A DNA stretch of 26,893 nucleotides, from positions 1 to 26,893 of IMG/VR virus record IMGVR_UViG_3300044952_001491. The stretch is one strand, 5' to 3'. The position numbers and the translations under genes were made by a program. Positions 13,326 to 20,694 of the stretch are shown here, piece by piece; position 1 is the stretch's first letter, and every line of letters begins with the position of its first letter. This DNA comes from a virus. Below the pieces are notes generated by a model, which was not told the origin of the DNA, searched no databases, and saw only the letters and a list, made by a program, of their open reading frames with translations.

Positions 13326-14081
13326 ATGGTTGTAGAAAGCAGATATTTTATCGGGCAAGGTAAAGTTTACGCCGGCGTGCGAAGTTGTGCTGGAGGGGTA
13401 ACGAATGGGTTTCGGTATTTAGGTAATTGTCCGTCACTGACAATAATGCACAATGTAGAGTACGTTAAGCACATTGAAAACACGACAGGGCAAAGAAACA
13501 CGGATCTAGAACTACCGCAAACAAGAGAAGTGATGGCGCAAATCACAATAGAATCGTGGGATTTAAATAATTTAGCTTTGCTTCTTTTTGGCACGGCTAA
13601 TAAAATTACAGGAACGACAGTTAGTAACGAAACCGTGCGTTGTCCAAGTGCTAAAGGATCTTGGGTTCCATTAGCAAATATTAACTTAACCAGTTTCACT
13701 AGCTTAGGAAGCTTAATTAAAGATACGGATTATACCGTAGATTTAAAGGCTGGCATGATTTACTTTATTCCTACTGGAGGGGCAACGATTGATACTAATT
13801 ATGAGGCTTCTTATATTTTTGGTGATAGCGAAAAAATAATTGCTTTAAATCAAAATCCACAAGAGTATTGGCTACGTTTCGCAGGATTAAATACAGTAGA
13901 AAACAATACGCCAGTAGTAATCGACGCTTTTCGAGTCAAATTTAGAACGACTGAAGAGCTTCAACTAATAACTCAAGAGGTGACACCCATGCAGGTGCAA
14001 GCCACAATTTTATTTGATTCAGCGCAGGCTGATGGACCTTTTTATCGAATTCGTCAATCTCAGGTAGTGCCTTGTGTTTAA
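13326..14081 (+). CDS. major tail tube protein
   Basis: The product should polymerise into the tail tube around the tape measure. Its 251 residues begin with a typical tube-protein opening (FIGQGKVYAGVRSCAGGVTN, then FRYLGNCPSLTI), continue with an alternating beta pattern (DLELPQTREVMAQITIESWD) and include an Ig-like insert around TDYTVDLKAGMIYFIPTGG. Size and place between tail terminator and tape measure agree. ATG 13326 is preferred over in-frame GTG 13302, which lies in the repeated palindromic element. The next gene overlaps by 8 nt and starts with GTG. Confidence 0.8.
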   Translation: MVVESRYFIGQGKVYAGVRSCAGGVTNGFRYLGNCPSLTIMHNVEYVKHIENTTGQRNTDLELPQTREVMAQITIESWDLNNLALLLFGTANKITGTTVSNETVRCPSAKGSWVPLANINLTSFTSLGSLIKDTDYTVDLKAGMIYFIPTGGATIDTNYEASYIFGDSEKIIALNQNPQEYWLRFAGLNTVENNTPVVIDAFRVKFRTTEELQLITQEVTPMQVQATILFDSAQADGPFYRIRQSQVVPCV

Positions 14082-14658
14082 TGATGCAGATCGGCGACGG
14101 GCAACGAGAGAATTTTTTAGCTCTCAAATCAAAGATTTAAAAGCGGCTGATCGTGCGGTTTTGCGGGCAACTGCCAGAACATTACAAAGGGAAATTCGCG
14201 GGCAATTACGAAAATTCAAGCGCGGACCGACGGGAACGGGAGGTTTTCAAAAAGCCGTTAAGATTTACGATTTGCCGCCCTCTGGCTCGCTTCCTTTGGC
14301 TAGTTTTGTTCGGCTAGGAGTGCCTTTTATGGATGCTTTCGAGGAGGGCAAAAATATCACGGGAAATCCCAGCTTGATTATTCTGCTTAATACGGGTGCG
14401 GCGGCAGGTTTTAAGCGAATAACTAAAGGTAATTCTTGGTCTAAGGTTTGGGAGCAAATCAAGAGTCGTGTGCGGCTTTTCCCCGTTGCTACGGGAATGA
14501 TTATTGCTGTAGAGATAAATGGGCAAAATGTGCCGATTTACAAAATACAAAAAGCTGTCACCGTTCCCAAAAAAATATCTTTTTTTGAAACAGCGGAAAA
14601 GTTAAGCGCAAAAATGGCTGAAGAAGTTTTAAGATTACTAGAAGGAGGTGTGGTATGA
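14074..14658 (+). CDS. DUF6441-like minor tail protein
   Basis: GTG 14074 is the only reasonable start, with AGGT 8 nt upstream, overlapping the tail tube stop. The 194-residue protein has a basic N-terminal helix (LRATARTLQREIRGQLRKFK), a middle FEEGKNI...LLNTGAAAGF segment and a C-terminal part containing VPIYKIQKAVTVPKKISFF. These resemble DUF6441 phage proteins, also encoded just before the tape measure in other siphophages. Their exact role is not established. The next gene starts within its stop (ATGA). Confidence 0.6.
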   Translation: MFNDADRRRATREFFSSQIKDLKAADRAVLRATARTLQREIRGQLRKFKRGPTGTGGFQKAVKIYDLPPSGSLPLASFVRLGVPFMDAFEEGKNITGNPSLIILLNTGAAAGFKRITKGNSWSKVWEQIKSRVRLFPVATGMIIAVEINGQNVPIYKIQKAVTVPKKISFFETAEKLSAKMAEEVLRLLEGGVV

Positions 14659-15068
14659 TTAATCTGCTTTTATCTGTTTTACTCGTTACCACGCCGCCTA
14701 ATTTGCCTGTTAATACTAATTCTCCTATTCCTGTTTATGTCACTTCATCTGCTGAAAACCAGTTTAATTTAGGCAAATTTCTAGAAGCAAACTGGTTCAT
14801 TCTCGCAACCTTGATTGCTGCTTTATCGCAGCTACACATGAGTGTTCGAGAGATTAAGCAGGAATTTAAATATATTAAAAATAAACTGGAAGAAACGCAA
14901 GAGACGACAAAAAATTTTGTCTCTAAAGAAGATTTAGAAAATATAGTCAGAAAGCAAAGATTTGTTCTTTATACAATTGATAAATTGATAGATTTTATTA
15001 ATGATAAACCAAAGCTATCAAAAGAAGAGTTTCTAATAAAACACGATTTCGACGATTACCAAAACTAA
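14655..15068 (+). CDS. small membrane protein with coiled coil
   Basis: The 137-residue protein has a hydrophobic N-terminus (residues 2-12, possibly a signal or membrane segment), a second membrane segment at about 46-62 (NWFILATLIAALSQL), and then a long charged helix (VREIKQEFKYIKNKLEETQE) predicted to be coiled coil. It is translationally coupled to the upstream tail gene. A membrane protein is unexpected inside the tail-tube to tape-measure block. It could be a holin, a spanin-like or superinfection-exclusion protein, or a membrane-facing tail accessory. No family is recognised. Confidence 0.6.
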   Translation: MINLLLSVLLVTTPPNLPVNTNSPIPVYVTSSAENQFNLGKFLEANWFILATLIAALSQLHMSVREIKQEFKYIKNKLEETQETTKNFVSKEDLENIVRKQRFVLYTIDKLIDFINDKPKLSKEEFLIKHDFDDYQN

Positions 15069-15078
15069 GAGGTTAAAT

Positions 15079-15528
15079 ATGTCACCAGATCAAGAATTGC
15101 AAGTATTATTTCCTGCCATAGAAATCAATGGAATTACTGTCAAACCTTTTAAGTTTAAAGATTTTCGATTAGTTTTAGGTATTGCCAAAAAATATATCGA
15201 AATATTTAGCACTCTCAAAGATTCAACCGCCGTGATAATGACAATGCTTGATCGAGGGGAAGATGCTTTAGATGATTTGGCTAAATTGGCTAATTTAGCT
15301 ACTGGATTAAGCCTAGAAGAAATTGGCGAGCTAGAAGGTGATAAAGCGATGGATTTGTTTTTTGCGGTTTTTGAGATAAATTTCGATTTTTTTATTCAGA
15401 AGTTGACCGAGGGAGCCGAAAAAATAGCGGCAAGACTAGCAACGAAGGGTGGGCTATCCAAATCACCAGACTCCTTTGCGCTGGACACCGACTCTCGGAC
15501 ATTGGAGAGTACAGCAAAGCCCAAATAA
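15079..15528 (+). CDS. tail assembly chaperone, gpG-like
   Basis: Siphophage tape measure proteins are held by two chaperones made from overlapping frames. This 149-residue zero-frame product has the usual position, size and helical pattern (FKFKDFRLVLGIAKKYIEIF; LANLATGLSLEEIGELEGDK; FFAVFEINFDFFIQKL). AGAGG lies 6 nt before ATG 15079. Its final 30 residues after about ATKGG are low in structure, while the -1 frame over the same bases looks more protein-like, consistent with a programmed frameshift producing a gpGT-type fusion. Confidence 0.8.
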   Translation: MSPDQELQVLFPAIEINGITVKPFKFKDFRLVLGIAKKYIEIFSTLKDSTAVIMTMLDRGEDALDDLAKLANLATGLSLEEIGELEGDKAMDLFFAVFEINFDFFIQKLTEGAEKIAARLATKGGLSKSPDSFALDTDSRTLESTAKPK

Positions 15529-15662
15529 AATTATTTTTGGATGCGGCTAATTATCTGGAAGCTGAGGAAAGAAAAGCTAATATTGTTGATAGAGCTTTAA
15601 GTTTTAGAGGCGACAATCAAAATATCAAAAAAGCGATTAAAGATTTATCTACTGATGACTGA
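15375..15662 (+). CDS. -1 frame extension (gpT-like part of a gpGT fusion)
   Basis: The -1 frame relative to the chaperone gene is open from 15375 to a TGA at 15660-15662. From about 15450 it encodes WAIQITRLLCAGHRLSDIGE, then YSKAQIKLFLDAANYLEAEE and a charged helix, like the C-terminal T domains of other siphophage GT proteins. No start codon with a ribosome-binding site serves it alone, so it should be made by -1 slippage from the gpG-like gene. The last codons and stop fall in the first two units of the heptamer array. Confidence 0.65.
   Translation, partial: DKFRFFYSEVDRGSRKNSGKTSNEGWAIQITRLLCAGHRLSDIGEYSKAQIKLFLDAANYLEAEERKANIVDRALSFRGDNQNIKKAIKDLSTDD
15387..15393 (+). other. candidate -1 frameshift slippery site
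   Basis: Seven T residues read T TTT TTT in the zero frame (GAT TTT TTT ATT), an exact X-XXY-YYZ heptamer. An A6 run at 15419-15424 (GAA AAA ATA) is a second candidate closer to where the -1 frame starts to look coding. No pseudoknot was assessed. Confidence 0.4.
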
Positions 15663-15825
15663 TGACTGATAACTGATAACTGATAACTGATAACTGATGA
15701 CTGATAACTGATAACTGATAACTGATGACTGATAACTGATAACTGATAACTGATAACTGATAACTGATGACTGATAACTGATAACTGATAACTGATAACT
15801 GATAACTGATAACTGATAACTGATA
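15651..15825 (+). repeat. ACTGATA heptamer array, 25 units
   Basis: Exactly 25 consecutive 7-bp units, 20 ACTGATA and 5 ACTGATG, fill the space from the end of the gpT-like frame to the base before the tape measure ATG. On the other strand the units read TATCAGT, the repeat behind the LSVISYQ peptides annotated in many cyanobacteria. The array holds no Shine-Dalgarno sequence. Stops occur in all plus frames. Confidence 0.97.
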
Positions 15826-18800
15826 ATGGCAACTCGCACTTTAGGGATTAAGTACACTTCTGAGGGATTGGCGGCAGTAACGGGCGCTTTGCAGAAGGTT
15901 TCCTTCGCTTTTGATGAGGCATTATCAAAAGCACAGGATACGGTAGAGGAAGCGATTAAGGCCTCTCAAGAGGCTCTAAAAGCTAACGATGCAGATGCTT
16001 TTGCCGAAGCGGAAAAGAAGAAGGCTTTAGCCGCAAAACAGACGGCTAATTTAGTCAAAAATGCCTATCGAGAATTGGGGGTGCAAGCCGAGGCGGATAT
16101 TAAATCGCTTAAAGAGCAGGCAGTTTCGGCATTTGAGGCGATTAAAAATAGCGGGGTGGCCAGCGCTCGGGATATTGCTGATGCTCAAAAGCAGTTAGAC
16201 CGACGACTAGAGCAGTTAAACGCCCAGCTTAAGGACAGTTCCAATCGTTGGGAACGTGTCACCGAGTCGATTAGCGGTGCTAAGTTAGCCTTATCTTCTT
16301 TTGTGGGGAATCTTGCCGCTAATACGGTTACGGGGGCTTTTAACTCGATAACTGGTTCGATCACGGGTTTTTTTAGGGGATTATCAGCCGCAATTCAAAG
16401 AGCGGGGATTCAGACCGAAAATCTCAAGGCTCAATTAAAAACGATCGAAGGGAGTGCGGATGCGGCGGAGGCTGCTTACGCTAAAATCGCCAAATTTGCC
16501 CAAACCACGCCCTACGAACTGGAACAGGTGACGCAGGCTTATGTTTCGCTGGCTAACCGGGGAATGAAACCTACGGAGGAACAATTGCAAGCAATTGGCG
16601 ATATGGCTGCAAGCCAACAAAAGCCACTGCAGCAGTATGTAGAGGCGATTCTGGACGCAATGACCGGGGAAAATGAACGCCTAAAAGAATTTGGGATTAA
16701 GGCGGCTAAATCAGGGGATCAGGTTAGTTTTACCTTTCGTGGGGTGACTAAAACCGTACAGGCAACGGAAAAATCAATATTAGACACATTGCTATCTCTA
16801 TCTAAAATGGATGGGGTGATGGGGGGAATGAATGAACGGGCTAAAACTACTGAGGGCAAATTATCAAACTTAACGGATGCTTTACAGGCAGTTTATGTAA
16901 AGCTTTTTAACGCTATCCTGCCGGCTCAACAGGCGCTAATTGAGTCGTCCACTGGTATCATCGCTCCCTTGGCTAAACAAGAAGATTTATATAAAGCAAT
17001 TGGCGATCGAGCTAAAGAATTATCGGATTATTTAAAAGCCAATCCCGAAATAATTGAAGAAATTCGCAGGCAATTACAAGAGGGGATGCTGCTGGTATTT
17101 AATTCAGTTTCGGCGACGGCCAAACAAATTCTTGATTATTTAAAAGCCAACCCAACTGCGATCGAGGATGCGATCAAAGCAATGGGGACTTTGCTGAATA
17201 TTACCAAAGAGTTGTTAAGTGTATTGGGATTTGTTTTAAAAGGGTATCAAGCAATTGCGGATACTGTTCGGGTTATTAATCAAGAAATGCCAACCAATAA
17301 ATTGATTGGTCCGGCTGACGTGGCACAGCGAATTAAATCGGCTGGAGGGAGCGATGCTGATGTACAAAGAGTTTTAAAAAGAATACAAGAAGAAACGAGC
17401 GATTTGAGCATAGTGGACACCATAATGGGCGTTAACACAGATAAAATACAAGCTGTGGTAATGCGAATTTTAGAGGAAGAACTAAAGCGATTAAAACCCG
17501 ATTATGATTATGGTCCATTGACCAGGGGAGCTTCCTTAAAACCTTTACCCGTTCCTGCCCCCCCACCCAGTAGATCGGGCGCGTCACTCCCACCACCACC
17601 ACCTTCTAGTTCAATTACTTCACTGCGACCATCTTCTAGTTCAACTACATCTGGGTATGCAAAAGGATTTGAGCGCCTATCGGATTTAGAAGTGTTTCTA
17701 AACAGTAATCCTCTTTTTGCCAATAATCCCACGGCACGGGCTGTGGCGCTTGCAATTGCGGCAGGAGAAGTTGGGTCTGCGTGGCTCAAAGAGACCTCTA
17801 ATATAAATCTTTTTCGTGGCAGAGGTGGCACGGGTAACGCTATGCAGGGATTCGCTCAATTCAATACTCGCTATTTTAAAAATATTGACAATCCAGTTAA
17901 TTATCTTGATCTTTTGGCAAAAATGCTTACTGGACAATCTACTTTGCCCACGGGACAAGGTAGATTAAATATTAAGGAATTAGAAAATTTAATTGCTGGT
18001 GGTCAGATTTCAACTCCGCAGCAGTTCTTGGCTTACCTACAAAAAGCGATGCCAATCGCTAATTGGGAGGGTTTGTTCGGACCGGGCGGGCAAAGAGTAT
18101 TGCAAAGTCGCGTTTTAGATGTGCAGTTAAATCGCTTGGCTAATAATATTCCGAATAATCAGATTAGAAATTTTGAAGAGGAAAAAAATAGAGCGCAAAG
18201 TAGAGCGCAAAGTGTTGACCAACTGGCAAGAGATGTTGCAAAATTAACACAATTAATGGGAGGCAAAGTTTCTAAGATTGCTTTACCCCAAAACCTATTT
18301 GGTGAAATTACCCCACCGACTGAGTTTATGGGAATGCGACTTGGTAGCTCCACTGTTGGGGTTGGTATTCCTTCAGTAAATCTTGACCTTTTCTTGGCAA
18401 CTTTGACTAAAAATCAAGAGGCAATAGAAGCCGCTACGGAAGCTTTAAAATTAGGAATAGAAAGATTTGCTACAGCAACGCTGCCCAGTTTTAGTGAAAT
18501 CACACCACCGCCTGAATTTGAGGGGTTTTCTTTTGGCAGTTCCACTGTTGGGGTTGATGCCCCAGTAACATACCCTGATCGCATGATTGAAATGGCCGAA
18601 AATGCTCGGTTAGCCATGGAGCGGTTAAATGCCATGGTGGCTGTATTCGCCGAGACTGGAACGGTGGGAGTAGAAAAATTGGCCACGGGGTTTGAGAATC
18701 TGGGAAAAACAGTTACCGACGTAGCCCAGAATGCTTTTGGTCGGTTTTTCCAAGACGTGCTAACCGGGCAAAGATCCGTGGGCGACGCTCTACTCGATCT

Positions 18801-19296
18801 GCTATCTTCTTTCTTAGATAATATTGCCAATATGTTTGCTTCGATCGCCACTAATAGCCTTTTTAATTGGATCGGTGGGTTGTTTGGTGGGGGTGGGGGT
18901 TTTTCTTTTGGGGGGTTATTCAACGGAGGGGGTGGGAATATCCCTGACATCTTTAGCGGGGGGGCTACTTTTAGCACGATGGCTTTACCCGGTTTTGCTA
19001 AAGGAGGGCGGGTTTTTGGTTCGCCTGGTATCGATAAATTAGTAGCCCGATTATCTAATGGCGAGTTCGTGATTACTGCTGATGCGGTAGATTATTGGGG
19101 GGATGATTTCTTAAATTCGGTTAACAGCAAAAAATTGCCTGATTTAAATTTTAATACCTCGGCTAATCCTCAAAAAAACCAACAAAACACGACAATTATT
19201 AACAATAACGTTAACGTTTCGACTCCTGATTCAGGTGGGTTCAAGCGCAGTGAGCGGCAAATCGGACGGCAGCTTTCCGAGTATTCGTCAAGGTAA
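15826..19296 (+). CDS. tail tape measure protein with internal lysozyme-like domain
   Basis: This protein sets tail length and is probably ejected into the cell. The 1156 residues start with coiled coil (1-150), followed by the conserved tape measure domain (about 194-385: YAKIAKFAQTTPYELEQVTQ; DGVMGGMNERAKTTEGKLSN). After helices and a Pro/Ser linker (about 575-605) comes a domain (about 611-765) with a Glu in ALAIAAGEVGSAW and the segment NAMQGFAQFNTRYF, resembling lysozyme/transglycosylase folds. Two ITPP.EF...GSSTVGV repeats (about 826 and 891) follow, then the Gly-rich C-terminus with FAKGGRVFGSPGIDKLVARL. ATG 15826 directly follows the heptamer array and has no Shine-Dalgarno sequence. 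Confidence 0.92.
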   Translation: MATRTLGIKYTSEGLAAVTGALQKVSFAFDEALSKAQDTVEEAIKASQEALKANDADAFAEAEKKKALAAKQTANLVKNAYRELGVQAEADIKSLKEQAVSAFEAIKNSGVASARDIADAQKQLDRRLEQLNAQLKDSSNRWERVTESISGAKLALSSFVGNLAANTVTGAFNSITGSITGFFRGLSAAIQRAGIQTENLKAQLKTIEGSADAAEAAYAKIAKFAQTTPYELEQVTQAYVSLANRGMKPTEEQLQAIGDMAASQQKPLQQYVEAILDAMTGENERLKEFGIKAAKSGDQVSFTFRGVTKTVQATEKSILDTLLSLSKMDGVMGGMNERAKTTEGKLSNLTDALQAVYVKLFNAILPAQQALIESSTGIIAPLAKQEDLYKAIGDRAKELSDYLKANPEIIEEIRRQLQEGMLLVFNSVSATAKQILDYLKANPTAIEDAIKAMGTLLNITKELLSVLGFVLKGYQAIADTVRVINQEMPTNKLIGPADVAQRIKSAGGSDADVQRVLKRIQEETSDLSIVDTIMGVNTDKIQAVVMRILEEELKRLKPDYDYGPLTRGASLKPLPVPAPPPSRSGASLPPPPPSSSITSLRPSSSSTTSGYAKGFERLSDLEVFLNSNPLFANNPTARAVALAIAAGEVGSAWLKETSNINLFRGRGGTGNAMQGFAQFNTRYFKNIDNPVNYLDLLAKMLTGQSTLPTGQGRLNIKELENLIAGGQISTPQQFLAYLQKAMPIANWEGLFGPGGQRVLQSRVLDVQLNRLANNIPNNQIRNFEEEKNRAQSRAQSVDQLARDVAKLTQLMGGKVSKIALPQNLFGEITPPTEFMGMRLGSSTVGVGIPSVNLDLFLATLTKNQEAIEAATEALKLGIERFATATLPSFSEITPPPEFEGFSFGSSTVGVDAPVTYPDRMIEMAENARLAMERLNAMVAVFAETGTVGVEKLATGFENLGKTVTDVAQNAFGRFFQDVLTGQRSVGDALLDLLSSFLDNIANMFASIATNSLFNWIGGLFGGGGGFSFGGLFNGGGGNIPDIFSGGATFSTMALPGFAKGGRVFGSPGIDKLVARLSNGEFVITADAVDYWGDDFLNSVNSKKLPDLNFNTSANPQKNQQNTTIINNNVNVSTPDSGGFKRSERQIGRQLSEYSSR

Positions 19297-19299
19297 ATC

Positions 19300-20160
19300 A
19301 TGAAAACTATAGCTAATTCTTTACAATCAGTTTTAAGTTCGCAGGTGCGATCGATTACTCGCTGCCTGTTAATCACCCGTAGGGATGGGCAATCTTTTGG
19401 CTTTACGGAATTAGATCAAGATTTAACTTTTGCAGGAATAACTTTTAAATCTTTTGGGGGATTAGATCCCACAGCGATTCAATCTGATCTAAGTTTTGAC
19501 CCTAACAATATTGAGTTTGCTTCTTTTTTGACAACAGACGGCATAAAAGCCACGGATTTAATGCTAGGGCTTTTTGATTATGCTAGAGTACGTTTTTTCA
19601 TGGTAAATTATCTTGATTTGCCGACAAGTTTTACTGAGTCGCCGCCTAAATTTTTGGCTTTACCTGTGCGGGTTTTAGGCAAGGTGAAATTTACTGATAA
19701 TAATTTTACGGCGGAGTTGATGGGACTGACTCGATTTTTAGAAGGGCGGATCGGAGACGTGACCTCTAAAACTTGCCGGTATGAGTTTGGTGATGCGCGT
19801 TGTGGGGTTAATATTTCTACTTTTGAAACTAATATTGCAGTTACTACCAATCGAGATATTTTAAGCTTTTATACCACTTGGAATGGGGAAAATGATCGGT
19901 TTACTGGTTCTAAAGCCACTTGGCTATTAGGGGCTAATTCAGGGGTAGAATTTACAATTATTAAGCAATTAGGGAATACTTTCTTTTTGTCCGCACCATT
20001 GCCTGTAGACCCTAGTGGTGGTGATACTTTTTTGGCGATTCCTAATTGCCAAAAAAGTTTTGATAATTGTAATAGTTTTAACAATAAGCTAAATTTTGGT
20101 GGGGAAAATAAATTACCTGGATTAGATGCCCTAATATCAACGGAAAATCAAGATGGATAA
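19300..20160 (+). CDS. tail hub protein, DUF2163 / phage BR0599 family
   Basis: The 286-residue protein matches the GTA/siphophage hub family related to lambda gpL. The N-terminal DUF2163-like part contains RRDGQSFGFTELDQDLTFAG, and the C-terminal BR0599 part has TCRYEFGDARCGV and a PNCQKSFDNCNSFNNKLNFG segment ending in PG. The conserved cysteines may bind an Fe-S cluster or metal, as reported for gpL; this is inferred. It begins 3 nt after the tape measure stop and overlaps the NlpC/P60 gene by 8 nt, the usual order in GTA-like tail tips. Confidence 0.85.
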   Translation: MKTIANSLQSVLSSQVRSITRCLLITRRDGQSFGFTELDQDLTFAGITFKSFGGLDPTAIQSDLSFDPNNIEFASFLTTDGIKATDLMLGLFDYARVRFFMVNYLDLPTSFTESPPKFLALPVRVLGKVKFTDNNFTAELMGLTRFLEGRIGDVTSKTCRYEFGDARCGVNISTFETNIAVTTNRDILSFYTTWNGENDRFTGSKATWLLGANSGVEFTIIKQLGNTFFLSAPLPVDPSGGDTFLAIPNCQKSFDNCNSFNNKLNFGGENKLPGLDALISTENQDG

Positions 20161-20596
20161 AAATTTAATTATTGAAAAAGCAAGGGAGTTTATTGACACC
20201 CCTTACGAGCATCAAGGAAGGCTTAAAGGAATTGGTATTGATTGCTGTGGATTAATTATTTGCGTAGCCCATGAGTTGAAAATATCTGATTACGATATTG
20301 GACAATACGACCGATGGGCGGATGGAGTGGATTTAATACGAGAATTTACCTCGGAATGTAACCAAGCGACCGATTGGGGGCCAGGGGATATTTTACTTTT
20401 TACAATTGGCAAAATCCCCCGGCATTGTGGGATAGTTGGGAGTAAAGACGGTAACGTAACTTTGATTCATGCCTATTCTACTATAGGCAGATGCGTAGAG
20501 CATAACTTGGATAAAGTTTGGTTAGACAGAATATTTCAGGGCTTTGCTTTTAAATCAAAAGATCTATACCAAACAAATGCTTTTTTGCAATCGTGA
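20153..20596 (+). CDS. NlpC/P60 family tail-tip peptidase
   Basis: The 147-residue protein has the family's catalytic pattern: C31 in GIGIDCCGLI, H91 in GKIPRHCGIVG and a third polar residue near LIHAYST. Such proteins, related to lambda gpK, sit at the tail tip and cut peptide cross-links of peptidoglycan for DNA entry. The length is normal. It is coupled to the hub gene by an 8-nt overlap. Its last 20 codons lie opposite a minus-strand zinc-ribbon ORF, so the present C-terminal tail may be a replaced end. Confidence 0.9.
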   Translation: MDKNLIIEKAREFIDTPYEHQGRLKGIGIDCCGLIICVAHELKISDYDIGQYDRWADGVDLIREFTSECNQATDWGPGDILLFTIGKIPRHCGIVGSKDGNVTLIHAYSTIGRCVEHNLDKVWLDRIFQGFAFKSKDLYQTNAFLQS

Positions 20597-20694
20597 CAGT
20601 AAAATTGTAAATTAAAAGCGTGAGTGTAAGAAAGTTGATAAATTCTATTTCCGTAGCATTTAGGACAATGTTTGCCAGTGGGTTTATCTGCCAT
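20536..20694 (-). CDS. 52-residue zinc-ribbon protein, antisense to tail genes
   Basis: On the minus strand ATG 20694 opens 52 codons ending in TGA at 20536-20538. Residues 9-39 contain HCPKC and, 19 residues later, YCHDCKKAFVW: a complete four-cysteine zinc ribbon similar to those in transposase N-termini and small regulators. It spans the 96-bp gap between NlpC/P60 and the next gene and runs into the NlpC/P60 3' end. Its ATG overlaps the plus-strand ATG 20693 (CATG). No Shine-Dalgarno sequence is visible. Four correctly spaced cysteines in 52 codons are unlikely by chance, but expression is unproven. Confidence 0.5.
   Translation of the reverse strand: MADKPTGKHCPKCYGNRIYQLSYTHAFNLQFYCHDCKKAFVWYRSFDLKAKP

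Noticed and set aside
15651-15825. Heptamer array as a CRISPR array
   Set aside because: Units are 7 bp with no spacers and no cas genes nearby.
15617-15857. Long minus-strand ORFs made of LSVISYQ repeats over the heptamer array
   Set aside because: Their sequence is only the translation of the 7-bp repeat, which stays open in several frames; no ribosome-binding site or non-repeat domain is present.
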